Of a stretch of DNA of 64,000 nucleotides, positions 10,731 to 22,100 are shown one piece after another; the first letter of the stretch is position 1, and every line of letters starts with the position of its first letter. Position numbers and translations under genes: made by a program. The notes under the pieces are model-generated. The model saw nothing but the letters and a program-made list of their open reading frames with translations, was not told the DNA's origin and searched no databases. Source of the DNA: Tyto alba (taxonomy: Eukaryota; Chordata; Aves; Strigiformes; Tytonidae); contig NW_024881322.1 of assembly GCF_018691265.1 (NCBI RefSeq), positions 8,173,989 to 8,237,988 on the forward strand. The letters are read 5' to 3'.

Positions 10731-11795
10731 TCACAGCGAAAGGTCGGAGAGGCTTTCCCGGCAATTGGGAAGTCCTACGCAGTGCGTCCACTCGTAGGTG
10801 AGGTCTCCTATAAAAATTGCCAATTTCATACCTTCCTCCTTCATCCGCTGTATGCAATCTCGCAAAGTATACCAGGGACGTTCCCCACCTGGCCAATCAT
10901 TCTCCGTGGGGTATTTATTATTACATCTCTGGGCAGCCAAGGTTAACAAATTTGTATCCTGAGGTTTATTTCGGAATGCATCTTGCACAAAGGAGTCAGA
11001 ACTCAAAACTAAAAACTTCCTAGATTCCCCTGGATCTAAGGTTACCCCTGCTGCTCCCTGATCGTGCAAAATCACCATCCAAGAGAGCAGGGGTTCCCCC
11101 AGTCTCTGCTTAAATCTTTCAATTATATCATCTATTTGATGCTGAGTATAATCTTCAATCCCATCCTTCCTTACTTGTTGCCCGTTAGTATCCAATTCTA
11201 TTTTCCGTCTCCACACTGGTTTTACATCCACAGGTTCATCTGAGGAACGAGCCTCATCAGAACCTGTAGAATCCCAAATATCTCCATCCCATCTGTCAGG
11301 ATCCCACCGTACCCCTGCTTCTGCAATCGCAGCATGCACTTTCCTATGGTTTACTCGTCCCCTTCTTTTCTTATACTGTGCAACTCTTACTGCAGCTGTT
11401 TCAGCTACAGTCTGATAAGTATCCAACTTATCGGCAAGCAACTTGTTTTGACACCGTAACGATACAATTTGATTCTGCAAATCACACATCTGTCGCTCCA
11501 TGTGGGAGCGCTCCAACAACAGTTTTTCTTTCTGTTGGTGCTGTTTCCGATATGCTGTTAACAAAACCCATCCCCGTCTTCCCGAACACACAATTTCTTT
11601 TCCTTTTTCAACAGATAATTTTTGGATACATTTTAATACATCCAGTGGTTCAGCTTCTTTTAGCCGACTTTCCCACTGTTCACATGGTCCTCCGACCTTA
11701 GCCCACTCAAGAGCCAGTGAACTATAAGGAAGGTCTTCCCATCCAGGAATTTCAGATGGAGCTGATTCCTTACGTTTAGATTTAAAAAATGACAT
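10731..11795 (-). CDS. Endogenous retroviral Gag-like ORF, truncated (unit 4)
   Basis: A 354-codon copy of the same frame. An in-frame loss of 6 bp removes two residues just before the basic KKRRGR stretch. Other differences are single substitutions. The frame remains open through the R-U5 tail. Confidence 0.75.
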   Translation of the reverse strand: MSFFKSKRKESAPSEIPGWEDLPYSSLALEWAKVGGPCEQWESRLKEAEPLDVLKCIQKLSVEKGKEIVCSGRRGWVLLTAYRKQHQQKEKLLLERSHMERQMCDLQNQIVSLRCQNKLLADKLDTYQTVAETAAVRVAQYKKRRGRVNHRKVHAAIAEAGVRWDPDRWDGDIWDSTGSDEARSSDEPVDVKPVWRRKIELDTNGQQVRKDGIEDYTQHQIDDIIERFKQRLGEPLLSWMVILHDQGAAGVTLDPGESRKFLVLSSDSFVQDAFRNKPQDTNLLTLAAQRCNNKYPTENDWPGGERPWYTLRDCIQRMKEEGMKLAIFIGDLTYEWTHCVGLPNCRESLSDLSL

Positions 11796-11826
11796 TTTGT
11801 TCTAATCCTGTCCCTGACGCCAAATT

Positions 11827-12465
11827 TGTTTTGCCAATTAACGGGCTTAACACAAAGGACACAGACACCGAGCTAAAGAAATAGGCTTATTTTACTTTAG
11901 TTTAAAACAGCAGAAAGAATAAGCATGGTAATGCACCTAGACATTACTATTTAAAGCTAGCTGTAGTGATTAAGAAAGATCCATCACCAATTGCCCTCAT
12001 ACTTTACCATCATCCAGATCCGTGCATCAGCTGGGGAGCCCCGTCACAGCGAAGGGTCGGAGAGGCTTTCCCGGCAATTGGGAAGTCCTACGCAGTGCGT
12101 CCGCTCGTAGGTGAGGTCTGCGTCTGTGCTGTGAGAGGGTCCAGGTTTTATAGAGTTTAACAAACAAGTCTAAACAAAACGCACAGGAGATATCTGGTAG
12201 ATTGATATGGCTCACTCAGGCGTGTCCGGATCTGGCCAGGATCCGGCCATGCGCGAGGAGTTTCTGTTTTCTTTACATTTGGGATTTATAGTTACTTCCT
12301 ATTGTTTACTTATAGTTCCCAGGGATTGTTCCCAGGGTTACGTTTTCATGCTGATAAGATACGGGTTGCTTCAGTCTGCTGATAAGATGCTGATTGCTGG
12401 TCGGGGAATTCACTCAGAAGTGAACTTTGGTTTGAGGCCTATTGTTTGGGCCCCTTTTTGTTTCA
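11827..12465 (-). promoter_or_regulatory. 5' LTR of provirus in unit 4
   Basis: Same LTR as 4063-4702, one base shorter (a T lost in the tttttctt tract near 12270). Confidence 0.76.
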
Positions 12466-13570
12466 GCCGGCAGCTTTGAAAGGGCCTGACAGTTTAGGAG
12501 TAGCGCTCGGGGATATTAGAAATGCCCCTCGCCAACCGCTGCGGCCGGCCCAGCTCCGCCAGCTGGCCCCGGCTCCTCCCAGGGCACCAAGGAAGCCCCC
12601 CGCGCCACCCTGGCTGGGCACAAAGGCCTCGCAGCCCTGCGCCCACCAGACCCCAAGGAGTCGCGAGACACAGCTCCCGCTCTGCCCGGCACGGCCACGC
12701 CGGCGCCACAAAATAGGAGCTGCTGGGTGGCCCTAGAGCCATCGCCAGCCTGCGGCCAGCGGCCACGGGGCGCGCCAGGAGCCTTCCCAAGGAGGACGCC
12801 CAAGGCCAGGGCGAGCGAGCCCAAAGCCTTTGCCGCAAAGAGCGGGCGCCAAAAAGGGTGTCCCTGGGCGGTCTTCCGTCCCGGCAGGAGCCGGGGCCGC
12901 CCCTACAGTCTCCCCTGGCGGTCTTCCGTCCCGGCAGGAGCCGGGGCCGCCCCTAGTCTCCCCTGCGGTCTCCCATCCCGGTTGGAACCGGGGCCGCTCC
13001 TGCTTAGCTTCCCCAGGGGGCCTGTTAAGGGGAGGGTAGCTGCACCGTGGCCCCCGCCAGCTCCGCCCCCCAGCACCGCCTTTAGCTCCGCCTCCTTTCC
13101 CGCTCCACCAGCTCCACAAAGGCTCCTGACAACAGGCCGGGCCGCACACTCGCCCTCGCCAAACCCAGCCCGAGCAAAGCCCTCGCACACTCGCCACACC
13201 CACCGGGGACCCTGCCACAGCACCTTCGCGGCCTCTCGGCTCCCAGCGCACCACCACGCCTGCCACCCCCCGACCACTGCCCCGGGCACCTTCGGGGCCA
13301 CCCGCGCCCCAGGCTCACCCTTCACCTTCCCTCGGCACATCGCGCGGGAAAAGGAAGGCATTTTTTCCCACGGCCCGCCCCTGGGCACCTCGTGCTGCTG
13401 CGTGGCTTCCTCAGCGTCCGTCCGACCGACAAGGGGGCGCCTGCTTTCATCGCCGGAAATCCCGCGGGCACCCTCTCCAATCCGAAGACGCTCACTCGAT
13501 TCTTCGGACCGGCCTCCCGTCAAGGGACACGAGCCCCTCTGCTAACCGCGCCTCACCTCTCGGCATGGCT

Positions 13571-15492
13571 ACAAGCTTTTCCCACCGGGAAAGCTGTGAT
13601 TTACGGATGAAAGACTTCACAACAAAGGGTTGTAAAGCAGGTATGTTTATTCGGCGCCGGGCACGTGGGGGATGGCTCCGCCACAACAAGCATGCGCGCC
13701 CCCCTGCCCTGCTAGTCTTGCTTCTATGTTACAAAGCGTTGCATATTCATGAGACGCCTATGCGTATTCATAACCCATTCCCGCCTACCCTCGCTTCTTA
13801 TTATAATTAGGTCTCCTCCTCCTTGCGGCTGCGCAGGGAGTTCCTTTGGTCCTGGGCGGGGGTCGTGAAGAGCTGGGCAGTGGTCGTGGGAGGAAGTATC
13901 TCCTCTTCCTCACTGCTTAACTTTTCATCCTGAATTCCTGCGCAGTCTCTGTCGCCTCCTGGACCTGGGCTAAACCGCAGAGCTGGTTTGTGCCGGTTGT
14001 GAGGTGATCTTTTGCTGATACACACTTATTTAAGGGAAGGAAAGGGGGGGCCCTCTTTTGAATAGGAAACAGAGGCAGAGCAAAACAGGCAATGTCTCTT
14101 GTCTCGTGCAAGCATAATACCAAATTTGGTTAATATCCCATTTCAGCTGCAACTGAGCAGGTGGTCGATTCGCACTCCTGCCCAAAATGATCCCCACCTA
14201 CACAACCCCTGAAACCAGGGGAGCACCTCACAACCCTCACACTCTTCAGCTGCAAGACCAAACCGCATTTCCAAACCACCGAGAACACACCAACAGCCAC
14301 AGACTCCGTATCTTCCACAGTCCTGGGCAGAGACACACGGAAAGAAGGATTCAGTCTCTCCACAGAACACGACTGGAAACACCAACGCCGGCAGCTTTGA
14401 AACGGCCTGACAGTTTAGGAGTAGCGCTCGGGGATATTAGAAATGCCCCTCGCCAACCGCTGCGGCCGGCCCAGCTCCGCCAGCTGGCCCCGGCTCCTCC
14501 CAGGGCACCAAGGAAGCCCCCCGCGCCACCCTGGCTGGGCACAAAGGCCTCGCAGCCCTGCGCCCACCAGACCCCAAGGAGTCGCGAGACACAGCTCCCG
14601 CTCTGCCCGGCACGGCCACGCCGGCGCCACAAAATAGGAGCTGCTGGGTGGCCCTAGAGCCATCGCCAGCCTGCGGCCAGCGGCCACGGGGCGCGCCAGG
14701 AGCCTTCCCAAGGAGGACGACCAAGGCCAGGGCGAGCGAGCCCAAAGCCTTTGCCGCAAAGAGCGGGCGCCAAAAAGGGTGTCCCTGGGCGGTCTTGTGT
14801 CCCGGCAGGAGCCGGGGCCGCCCCTACAGTCTCCCCTGGCGGTCTTCCGTCCCGGCAGGAGCCGGGGCCGCCCCTAGTCTCCCCTGCGGTCTCCCATCCC
14901 GGTTGGAACCGGGGCCGCTCCTGCTTAGCTTCCCCGGGGGGCCTGTTAAGGGGAGGGTAGCTGCACCGTGGCCCCCGCCAGCTCCGCCCCCCAGCACCGC
15001 CTTTAGCTCCGCCTCCTTTCCCGCTCCACCAGCTCCACAAAGGCTCCTGACAACAGGCCGGGCCGCACACTCGCCCTCGCCAAACCCAGCCCGAGCAAAG
15101 CCCTCGCACACTCGCCACACCCACCGGGGACCCTGCCACAGCACCTTCCCGGCCTCTCGGCTCCCAGCGCACCACCACGCCTGCCACCCCCCCGACCACT
15201 GCCCCGGGCACCTTCGGGGCCACCCGCGCCCCAGGCTCACCCTTCACCTTCCCTCGGCACATCGCGCGGGAAAAGGAAGGCATTTTTTCCCACGGCCCGC
15301 CCCTGGGCACCTCGTGCTGCTGCGTGGCTTCCTCAGCGTCCGTCCGACCGACAAGGGGGCGCCTGCTTTCATCGCCGGAAATCCCGCGGGCACCCTCTCC
15401 AATCCGAAGACGCTCACTCGGTTCTTCGGACCGGCCTCCCATCAAGGGACACGAGCCCCTCTGCTAACTGCGCCTCACCTCTCGGCATGGCT
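13571..15492. repeat. Array unit 5 (short form)
   Basis: A 1922-bp unit without provirus. The solo LTR is at 13597-14145 and the minisatellite at 14791-14936. It shares the cagactccg variant with unit 6, while units 1-4 have caggctccg. Confidence 0.92.
13597..14145 (-). mobile_element. Solo LTR-like insertion in unit 5
   Basis: Same 549-bp insertion flanked by gctg. It has a few private changes, such as attcatgaga and tgcgtattca where other units read attcacgaga and tgcatattca. Confidence 0.75.
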
Positions 15493-15833
15493 ACAAGCTT
15501 TTCCCACTAGGAATGCTGCAACTGAGCAGGTGGTCGATTGAAACTCCTGCCCAAAATCATCCCCACCTACACAACCCCTGAAACCAGGGGAGCACCTCAC
15601 AACCCTCACACTCTTCAGCTGCAAGACCAAACCGCATTTCCAAACCACCGAGAACACACCAACAGCCACAGACTCCGTATCTTCCACAGTCCTGGGCAGA
15701 GACACACGGAAAGAAGGATTCAGTCTCTCCACAGAACACGGCTGAAAACACCAACGCCGGCAGCTTTGAAACGGCCTGACAGTTTAGGAGTAGCGCTCGG
15801 GGATATTAGAAATGCCCCTCGCCAACCGCTGCG
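15493..15833. repeat. Array unit 6 (truncated edge unit with both empty target sites)
   Basis: The unit begins with the landmark, then passes straight from ttcccactaggaat into gctgcaactgagc, exactly the two flanks of the 549-bp solo LTR in the other units. gctg occurs once (15515-15518). The provirus site is also uninterrupted (caacgccggcagc). Homology to the array ends at about 15833. This unit therefore represents the pre-insertion state at both sites, cut off after about 340 bp. Confidence 0.9.
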
Positions 15834-16264
15834 TTGCGACTAGCTAAATCAGGGTCTGCCCGGCACTCAGCTGCAGTCTGGTCCTTTGTCCCTGCTAGGT
15901 CCAGCCTCTTCAGTTGAGTGCATCGCTTGACCCACAACATTCTCTATGTATAGGAGAAGTCTGAGGAGAACAGCCCATACGCTCACAAGTCTCAGCCCAC
16001 ACTGCCGGAACCACGCCTGTGTCATACATAGCCTGAAGAGGACCTTTTCAGGAAAGGCTTTGTATGGAAATCTGAAGTTCCCTTCAAAACCTCCCACAGT
16101 AACATAAGCACTTAATCATTGCTCAGATGAATAGTCTTTAGTCATGCCTCATGTTGTAAAAATCTAATTTGTCAGGCATTTTTGTTATTATGCCCTTAAT
16201 ATGGAAATTCTCCTACCTTTTTTTTCAGCGATGTTGAGTGCTATTATAGTTGCATACCACATCT
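15834..16264. other. Single-copy flank of the array, nothing recognised
   Basis: The first unique sequence after the tandem array. There are only short open frames and no recognisable gene, RNA or repeat family. Confidence 0.5.
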
Positions 16265-16490
16265 AGTTCTTTGCTCCTCAGTATAAGAGAGGTATGGACA
16301 GGAAGTGTCCAGCAAAGGGCCTCAAAAATGATTAAGGAACAGGAGGATCTCACCTGTGCATAGGCTGGGAGATCCTGGTCTGTTCAGCCGAGGGAAGAGA
16401 ATCCTTAGGGGGATCTAGTCTGTGTATATAAATACCTGAAGGGAGAGTGCAAAGACAGAGCAATCCCTTTTTCACTGGTGTTGTGAAGGA
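16265..16490 (+). mobile_element. CR1 LINE fragment (3' part), plus strand
   Basis: The sequence resembles the 3' portion of avian CR1 elements: a tract around ctgttcagccgagggaagag followed by a gggggatct motif and gtgtatataaatacctgaag. It is truncated and diverged, and no reverse-transcriptase frame survives. Confidence 0.7.
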
Positions 16491-16619
16491 TTGTTGCAAA
16501 TACCTTAATAAAACAGTTTGAATCCTAGAATATTATTTTGATTTTAGTTTAAAAGTATGATTTTGATTTAACATGAAGCTACAGTAGCTATGAGAATATA
16601 AAGTACACTAAGGCCCTTA

Positions 16620-17262
16620 GGATTAAGCAACTAGTATGCTGTGTGCCTTGAACACTATAAGAATCGTTATGGACTCTGAATTAACACAATAGGTACTGGT
16701 TATGGATCTTGACTTGAAACAATAGGTACCAGAAGAAATTGGTTTGGTTGGGAAGATCAGCCAAAGGAGAAATGAGCATTAGCCAAAGATGGAGTGAGCA
16801 TGCGCAAGGATGGAGTTCAATCAGCAGACACAGTGATGAAGACTATCAACGACCACCAGAGGACCCCCGTCCAATATAACCATGCATGCATTAGGGACAT
16901 TTGCATATGATAATATTTCCCAGGAAATAACATGAATATGCTAATCATTGCCCTCCCCCCACTCTCTTCAAATCAATCAGTAAAGATGACCAATGATTTC
17001 TGTAGAATAGGAATATAGGTAAGGTGAGATAACTGAAAGCCAGTCATTATTAAGGTCAACTTAAACTTCATTAATTTTGTTGATCTTATGTAACTGTGAC
17101 TCTGCTGAAAAACTGTATAAATACATTGTGCTTTGTACCTGTCGGCGAACACGTCTTTGGCAGAGTTATCCCCCGCCAAAGTTCCCCAGCACTGGAATAA
17201 AGAAGTGCCTGCTTATCTGCTTTTTGTAGATAAGTTCTTTCGCGATTGCGACCGCTAACGGT
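16620..17262 (+). mobile_element. LTR of an endogenous retrovirus, plus strand (5' boundary approximate)
   Basis: On the plus strand TATAAATA lies at 17116-17123 and AATAAA at 17196-17201, followed by a short U5 and, at 17265, a primer-binding-like TGG. That order matches an LTR promoter and poly(A) site. The upstream U3-like part (with repeated aataggtac motifs near 16690 and 16722) has no clear TG start, so the left limit is a guess. The last bases read ctaacg rather than CA, probably a later mutation. Confidence 0.65.
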
Positions 17263-17264
17263 TT

Positions 17265-17282
17265 TGGCGACCCAGATGGGAC
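17265..17282 (+). other. Primer-binding site, tRNA-Arg type
   Basis: TGGCGACCCAGATGGGAC follows the LTR. From memory this is complementary to the 3' end of a vertebrate tRNA-Arg (CCG-type) including CCA. The assignment is from recall and not checked. Confidence 0.5.
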
Positions 17283-17490
17283 GTTGCAAGTGAGACTGGA
17301 TGGGATTGAGCGCTGATCGAACTCCAGCCGGCACCGGGGAATTCTTGGGGAGAACCATCGTTCTCGACCCATAAAGCTCCTCGCAACGTCCCCTGGAAAG
17401 GTAAGGCACTTCTTTCGGAATCAGTGGAAAGCCTGCCTGTCAGATGGAGCAAAAGTTCTGCATGGTTGGGGCTAGGGAATTCCCGGGCAG
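17283..17490 (+). mobile_element. Retroviral leader fragment with splice-donor-like site
   Basis: Sequence after the primer-binding site, with a strong donor match (ctggaaag|gtaagg) at 17400/17401, as in retroviral leaders. It runs into low-complexity G/T-rich sequence and no gag or pol frame follows, so the body of this provirus is gone or was never here. Confidence 0.5.
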
Positions 17491-17497
17491 TTTGGTG

Positions 17498-17612
17498 GTG
17501 GGTTTTTTTTTGTTTGTTTTTGTGTGTTTTTTTGTTTACTTGTTTGTTTGTGGTTTTTTTTTGTGTGTGTGTATTTTTTTGGGTTTTGGTTTTTTTTTTT
17601 TACTTGATATAT
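17498..17612. repeat. T-rich / TTTG low-complexity tract
   Basis: Long runs of T interrupted by g and gtgtgt. Short frames here are composition artefacts. Confidence 0.8.
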
Positions 17613-18850
17613 TAAAAAAGCTGGCGAATGAAACAGGGATAGAAACTGGAAACCATTCAGGGAGTCAAAGGTAGAAACTGTCACCATGCAATCGGAACAT
17701 TACAATTGCAGATGATATATTCGGAACAAGTGAGTCAGAAGTAGCACACTCCCTGGGAGAGGGGAGTGAGTCCCTTTCCCCTTTAATAGGCTAAAGCAAG
17801 AATTTCTCACTGTATTTCAGGTGAAGACCCAGCCAGCAGAAGGCAGCTTTTCTATCAGACAAAGCAAGGCAAAGGATCCAGTACAGCAACTTCTTTGCAG
17901 CCTCTTGCTCCTGAGCACCCTACTTCAACTCTTTTTTTTTTTCTTCTTCTGGTGACGGGAAGGCAAAGCACGTCCTGTCCCTGTGAGCCCATGCTGTACT
18001 CTGCTTGTCCCTAGAGTACCAGCAGGCACCTGTGATTCCTCTCCAAAGACATTTAAACACAGAAATCAGTTGAGTCGTGTACTGTGGAAGCATAAACTGC
18101 AGGGGACATTATTCAGAATCAGTTATTTTTTGTCCGTCATGACAAAATAAAACCAGAAAATCCTTACTTCATAGAAATTATCCTAAATAGTTGCTTCCAA
18201 TATCTGTCAAGTTTTTATATCACAGGTGAGAACAGATGCAGCCAAAAGATCGTTTACTGTAAAATGACAACTCCAACCAGGCACGGGCAGCTCCCAGTTT
18301 AATGAAGTGTACACAGCACCACTTGGTGGTGAAAGCAAAAAAGCAAAGTCACAGTTGACATGAATAAGAAGTTTTAACATCAGCCTTTTTTGAGGGGTTT
18401 TAACCCCTTGAACATGAACTGGGTCTGGTCTGTCTGTCCTCACTTGCCAAATACCATTACAGTGTCTTTGCTATAAAAAAAACTATCTCTACCAAGCAGA
18501 AGCAGTCCAAGGGAGCTGAGCCTCAGGGCCAGCAGAACCAAAGGCTGCTGAGCATCAAACAGATGCATCCGCTTTGAAGAGCTTTCAGAATTCTCCACCA
18601 CTCCACCACGTGGTTTCCAGTGATGCAGCCTGAAGCAGTGTTTAAACAAATGATCCAGCTTAGTATCTGCCTGTACTCCAAAGAATTTTGGCTTACAACT
18701 CATGTTTTATACAGACTTGGGCTCTAAACAAATGCAACAGATGTAGCAAAACTGAAGACTGACAGCAACTATTATTTTTCCATTTCATCAACCAGTTATA
18801 AAACTAACTTATGCACTTACATAACAGAACACAGTAACTAACAAAATGAA
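17613..18850. other. Intergenic stretch downstream of LSM5, nothing recognised
   Basis: No conserved gene, RNA or repeat recognised. It lies beyond the likely 3' end of LSM5, between that gene and the retroviral leader. Confidence 0.45.
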
Positions 18851-18855
18851 AGCCT

Positions 18856-18861
18856 TTTATT
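18856..18861 (-). terminator. LSM5: Candidate poly(A) signal of LSM5
   Basis: TTTATT on the plus strand reads AATAAA on the minus strand, about 256 bases past the LSM5 stop codon. It is one plausible end of the 3' untranslated region; other signals may be used. Confidence 0.45.
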
Positions 18862-19051
18862 CAGAACAGATTAGTGCATCTTTACAAGAAAGTCACGATT
18901 TCAACGTACAAAGTCAGCATCATCACTAGCAATGCACCTTTCCTGAAGAGGAAACACTTGTCTTTTATCAAATGTCAACCACAAGAGTGTGCAAACAAAA
19001 TAAACAAACCAACAACCCACACACACCCATACCCCAGAAGCTCTATTTAGA

Positions 19052-19087
19052 TTATATACATACATATATATGTATATATATATAAAA
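19052..19087. repeat. TA/CATA-rich simple repeat
   Basis: Alternating ta and cata units in the LSM5 3' untranslated region. Confidence 0.75.
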
Positions 19088-19116
19088 ATGTCTTCACAGA
19101 CAACAACTGCATCAAT

Positions 19117-22100
19117 TCATACTTCAGGCCCTTCTCCTCCAGGAACCAGCTAGAAAAGAACATGACAATTTTGTGTTAGTGCCATAGATTTGAGTTTTAC
19201 AAATCCATATATAACAGTTCTTGCTTTCCAACATTTTAGCAGATGGAGATTTCATGGTAGACCACAGAAGTAGTTTTCAGATTCAGTATTATCTTCCTCT
19301 CCCAACAGAGGAAGACAGTTACTGCCAGAGAAGCACATGCCAAAAAGAAACTCCAAAACATGAAGAATGTTTAACAAAACACAAAGGAGTTCCTAAATAA
19401 CAAACATTTTGGTTTTTATCTTTGGAATTCACTTCAAAAAGATGTAGAAACACTACGGCTCATTTTTAAAAGGACAATGAACATGTTTCCTTTCAAGAAG
19501 AATTTCTCCCACTGCTGACTTTTCCCCAGACTGCCGCTACATTGGGAAATGGGTTTCCTCTTTCCAAATTCTATTGCTAAGCAGAGTCCAAAAACTAAGA
19601 AAGAGCCTGAATCCTTGTATAGGCAGCAGGGAATAAGTCAGCACAGCATTTTCCTGTGAATTAAGTAAAGAGCTGAACAACAGAAAAAGAAATACAAAAG
19701 GAAAAACATCAATAAGGGAAAAAAGAGGATAACCGTTCCTTTTACTGATATATTCTTAATAGTTAGCTGAGCACTTCTAAAGACAAAGAACTTTATTGTG
19801 TTTGGGACCAGAGTAAGAAAAAGTCTAAAGCTTCCTGACGTGGGAAGAGGTGTCCCCAAAAGAGACACAAGATCTAATACAGAAACATCTCTATGTCTTG
19901 ATGAAAATTTGAACTCTTAAGAATCACCAGCTTCTGTTTCAAGAGCAGTGTGCCACCAGCGTAATTGGATGGTAGTAATTTTACCCTACAAGAAGTCAGA
20001 ACATGCACTGTCCTTTAAGGATGCAGAACAATAACCAAAGCAGAAAAAGGTTTAGAAATCAGTCAAGATGGCACTTGCTCAGACACCCAGTGAGGAGGTG
20101 CAAGGTAGGTAAGACATCAAAGTGGAGATTATTCCTCATTCACTCAGAGCCAACTTTGACTCGTGTCAGCCTTCCTCTTCTCTCTCCACAAAATTAGAAG
20201 TGCCCTTCTGTAGAAGTCCAGACTTTGTAGCCGTCTATACAGACAAGCGAAAAACTACTGTGGGTCTGCTTTTGTGCTATTTAGGAAGCTGCAGAATTCA
20301 GCCTAGGGATGCACAATCACCATATTTAATTACTGCTTCAGTACTGATCTACACACATCAGCACATGATAAACTAAAAATCATAGCGCTTCTGATTTGGT
20401 ATAATCCACCAGACCTCCAGATTTTTTTTCAGAGCACGTAAAGATGATGCTCTCTGGGCATCACATGGTATCATAATTGCCAAACGACTCAATGAGCTTC
20501 TAAACATCCAAACTGCTGCAAACGTATTTATGCATACCATAATGGATTAAATGTAGATGTATTCCACCTACATACTTAAGCAGGCAAACACTCATGAGTG
20601 AAAAGCCACTGTATGAACTGGCCTGCAGAGTGGATAACAAAACCAGTGATCCCCTTGTACACCTGAAGACCAGAAATACATTCACCACAATAAAATTAGG
20701 GCCACACTCCTCTTTTTTTTTTTTTTTTTTTTTTTTTATAAGTTGTAACATGTACCAAGTAAGGCAATAAGATCACTCTTTGAGCATCATTCATACACAC
20801 ATATGTCCCAGAAGCTACTTGGAAGTACCACATATAATGGAACTGTCCGAAAAGCTCAGCTTAAAGTAGTTGAACTCAAGTAGCCACCAATTTACAGGTA
20901 GAGAAAATAAGTGTATACAGCCTTTTAATAATAATGACTTACCATTGTTATGTTATTTCCATTTAGCAAAATCTGGTCTAGCTTTGTGATTCTTCTGCCC
21001 TCAGGTGTAATCTCACTGAAGCAACATTAGAAAAAAGTAAGAACACCTAAGCAGGGACGATGATTCTGGTTTTGATTACAGAACTAACATAAATCTCTGC
21101 ATTAATGACAGTTATTGGCACTAAAAAATAAATTAGCCAAATTGCAGCGTAACCTTAATAAATTGACCACCTGTGTAATGAAAGCTACCTGGCAGCTAAA
21201 AAGATCCATTGGACTTTTCTGCTCAGTACATAGAAATTTACCTTCTAAATCTTGGCAATTTCTTGAATACCACTGATACTGAAAATAAGTTTCAAATAGC
21301 AACATGTATATTTTATATATAAAGTAATAAGTACTTAATCCTTAAGTCTGCTAGCTTTTTAAATCTAGACTTCAAGGAAATGTAAAGGCAAACAAACTAT
21401 TGGAAAATTCAATGCACAACCCAGGCAAAATTAAGGCTACAAATTAGGAACCTGACAACAAGTATAAATCATGCAACAGACACTCTATGACATGGCTGTC
21501 CTGAAGAGAAGTCCAAGGTATAAACTATTCATCTGGCAAGTACTCCAGAAATATAAAACCAATTTGCTTATAGATCCCATAAAATATTTTTTCCTCAGGA
21601 AACCAAACATTAAATAGCAATAAGACACAGAAATAATACATACAATTCTGTAACATCTTCTAACACCATATCTGAAAATCCAGTTTCAAGGAAAATAAGG
21701 CGCAGAATTTTAAAATCAAAATATTGAAAATTATTTTCATTTTGTACTGAATTGTGGTTTTATCTGTAAAGTAAGAATATCAGAATAATACAATTGATCT
21801 GTACAAAAAGGTTCTATCCAGTGAACTCAAACCTCTCAAAAGCAATATATGAATTGAGCCAAAGCACAAAGTGGATGGCCTTAAACATTTCCATCAAAAG
21901 ATACTGACAAAGTCATCAAATCCTAGAAGCGTTCCAACAATTTCTTTATCAGTCTTCATCACAATATGAATGCGTGAGCCTATGCATTTGTCCACAAGTT
22001 CTGCAAATAAAACCAAAACCAAAAAAAAAAAAAAAAAAATTGAAAGGTACACAAGGTTGTTTTGTAGAAAGTACATTTCTCAAATAAAACCCCTGGCACA

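Larger units (their letters stand above)
10514..12465 (-). mobile_element. Truncated endogenous provirus in unit 4
   Basis: Same structure: 5' LTR 12465-11827, Gag-like frame from 11795, and R-U5 remnant 10806-10514. Both flanks read gccgg, so this copy shows the original 5-bp target duplication intact. Confidence 0.9.
9693..13570. repeat. Array unit 4 (long form, with provirus)
   Basis: A 3878-bp unit with solo LTR at 9719-10267, provirus at 10514-12465 and minisatellite at 12870-13015. It keeps the unmutated duplication gccgg on both sides of the provirus. The left flank (cacggctgaaaac) matches the terminal unit 6 rather than its neighbours. It lacks 6 bp (two codons) in the Gag-like frame. 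Confidence 0.93.
1..15833. repeat. Higher-order tandem array (macrosatellite-like) with nested retroviral insertions
   Basis: The same landmark (acaagctttt followed by ccca) recurs at 1, 1923, 5808, 9693, 13571 and 15493. Spacings are 1922, 3885, 3885, 3878 and 1922 bp. Copies differ by scattered single bases and are nearly identical by eye. Long units equal the short unit plus one 1.95-1.96 kb provirus fragment. The array continues past the left edge of the window and ends at about 15833, where the homology stops abruptly after gccaaccgct and single-copy sequence begins. The long frames on both strands of the GC-rich part look like products of GC bias and show no recognisable protein, so I do not annotate them as genes. 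Confidence 0.95.

Noticed and set aside
1..15833. Possibility that the tandem units are a CRISPR array or a multigene family
   Set aside because: The units are kilobases long with no short direct repeats and spacers, and no conserved host protein frame. The open frames that persist belong to the inserted provirus.
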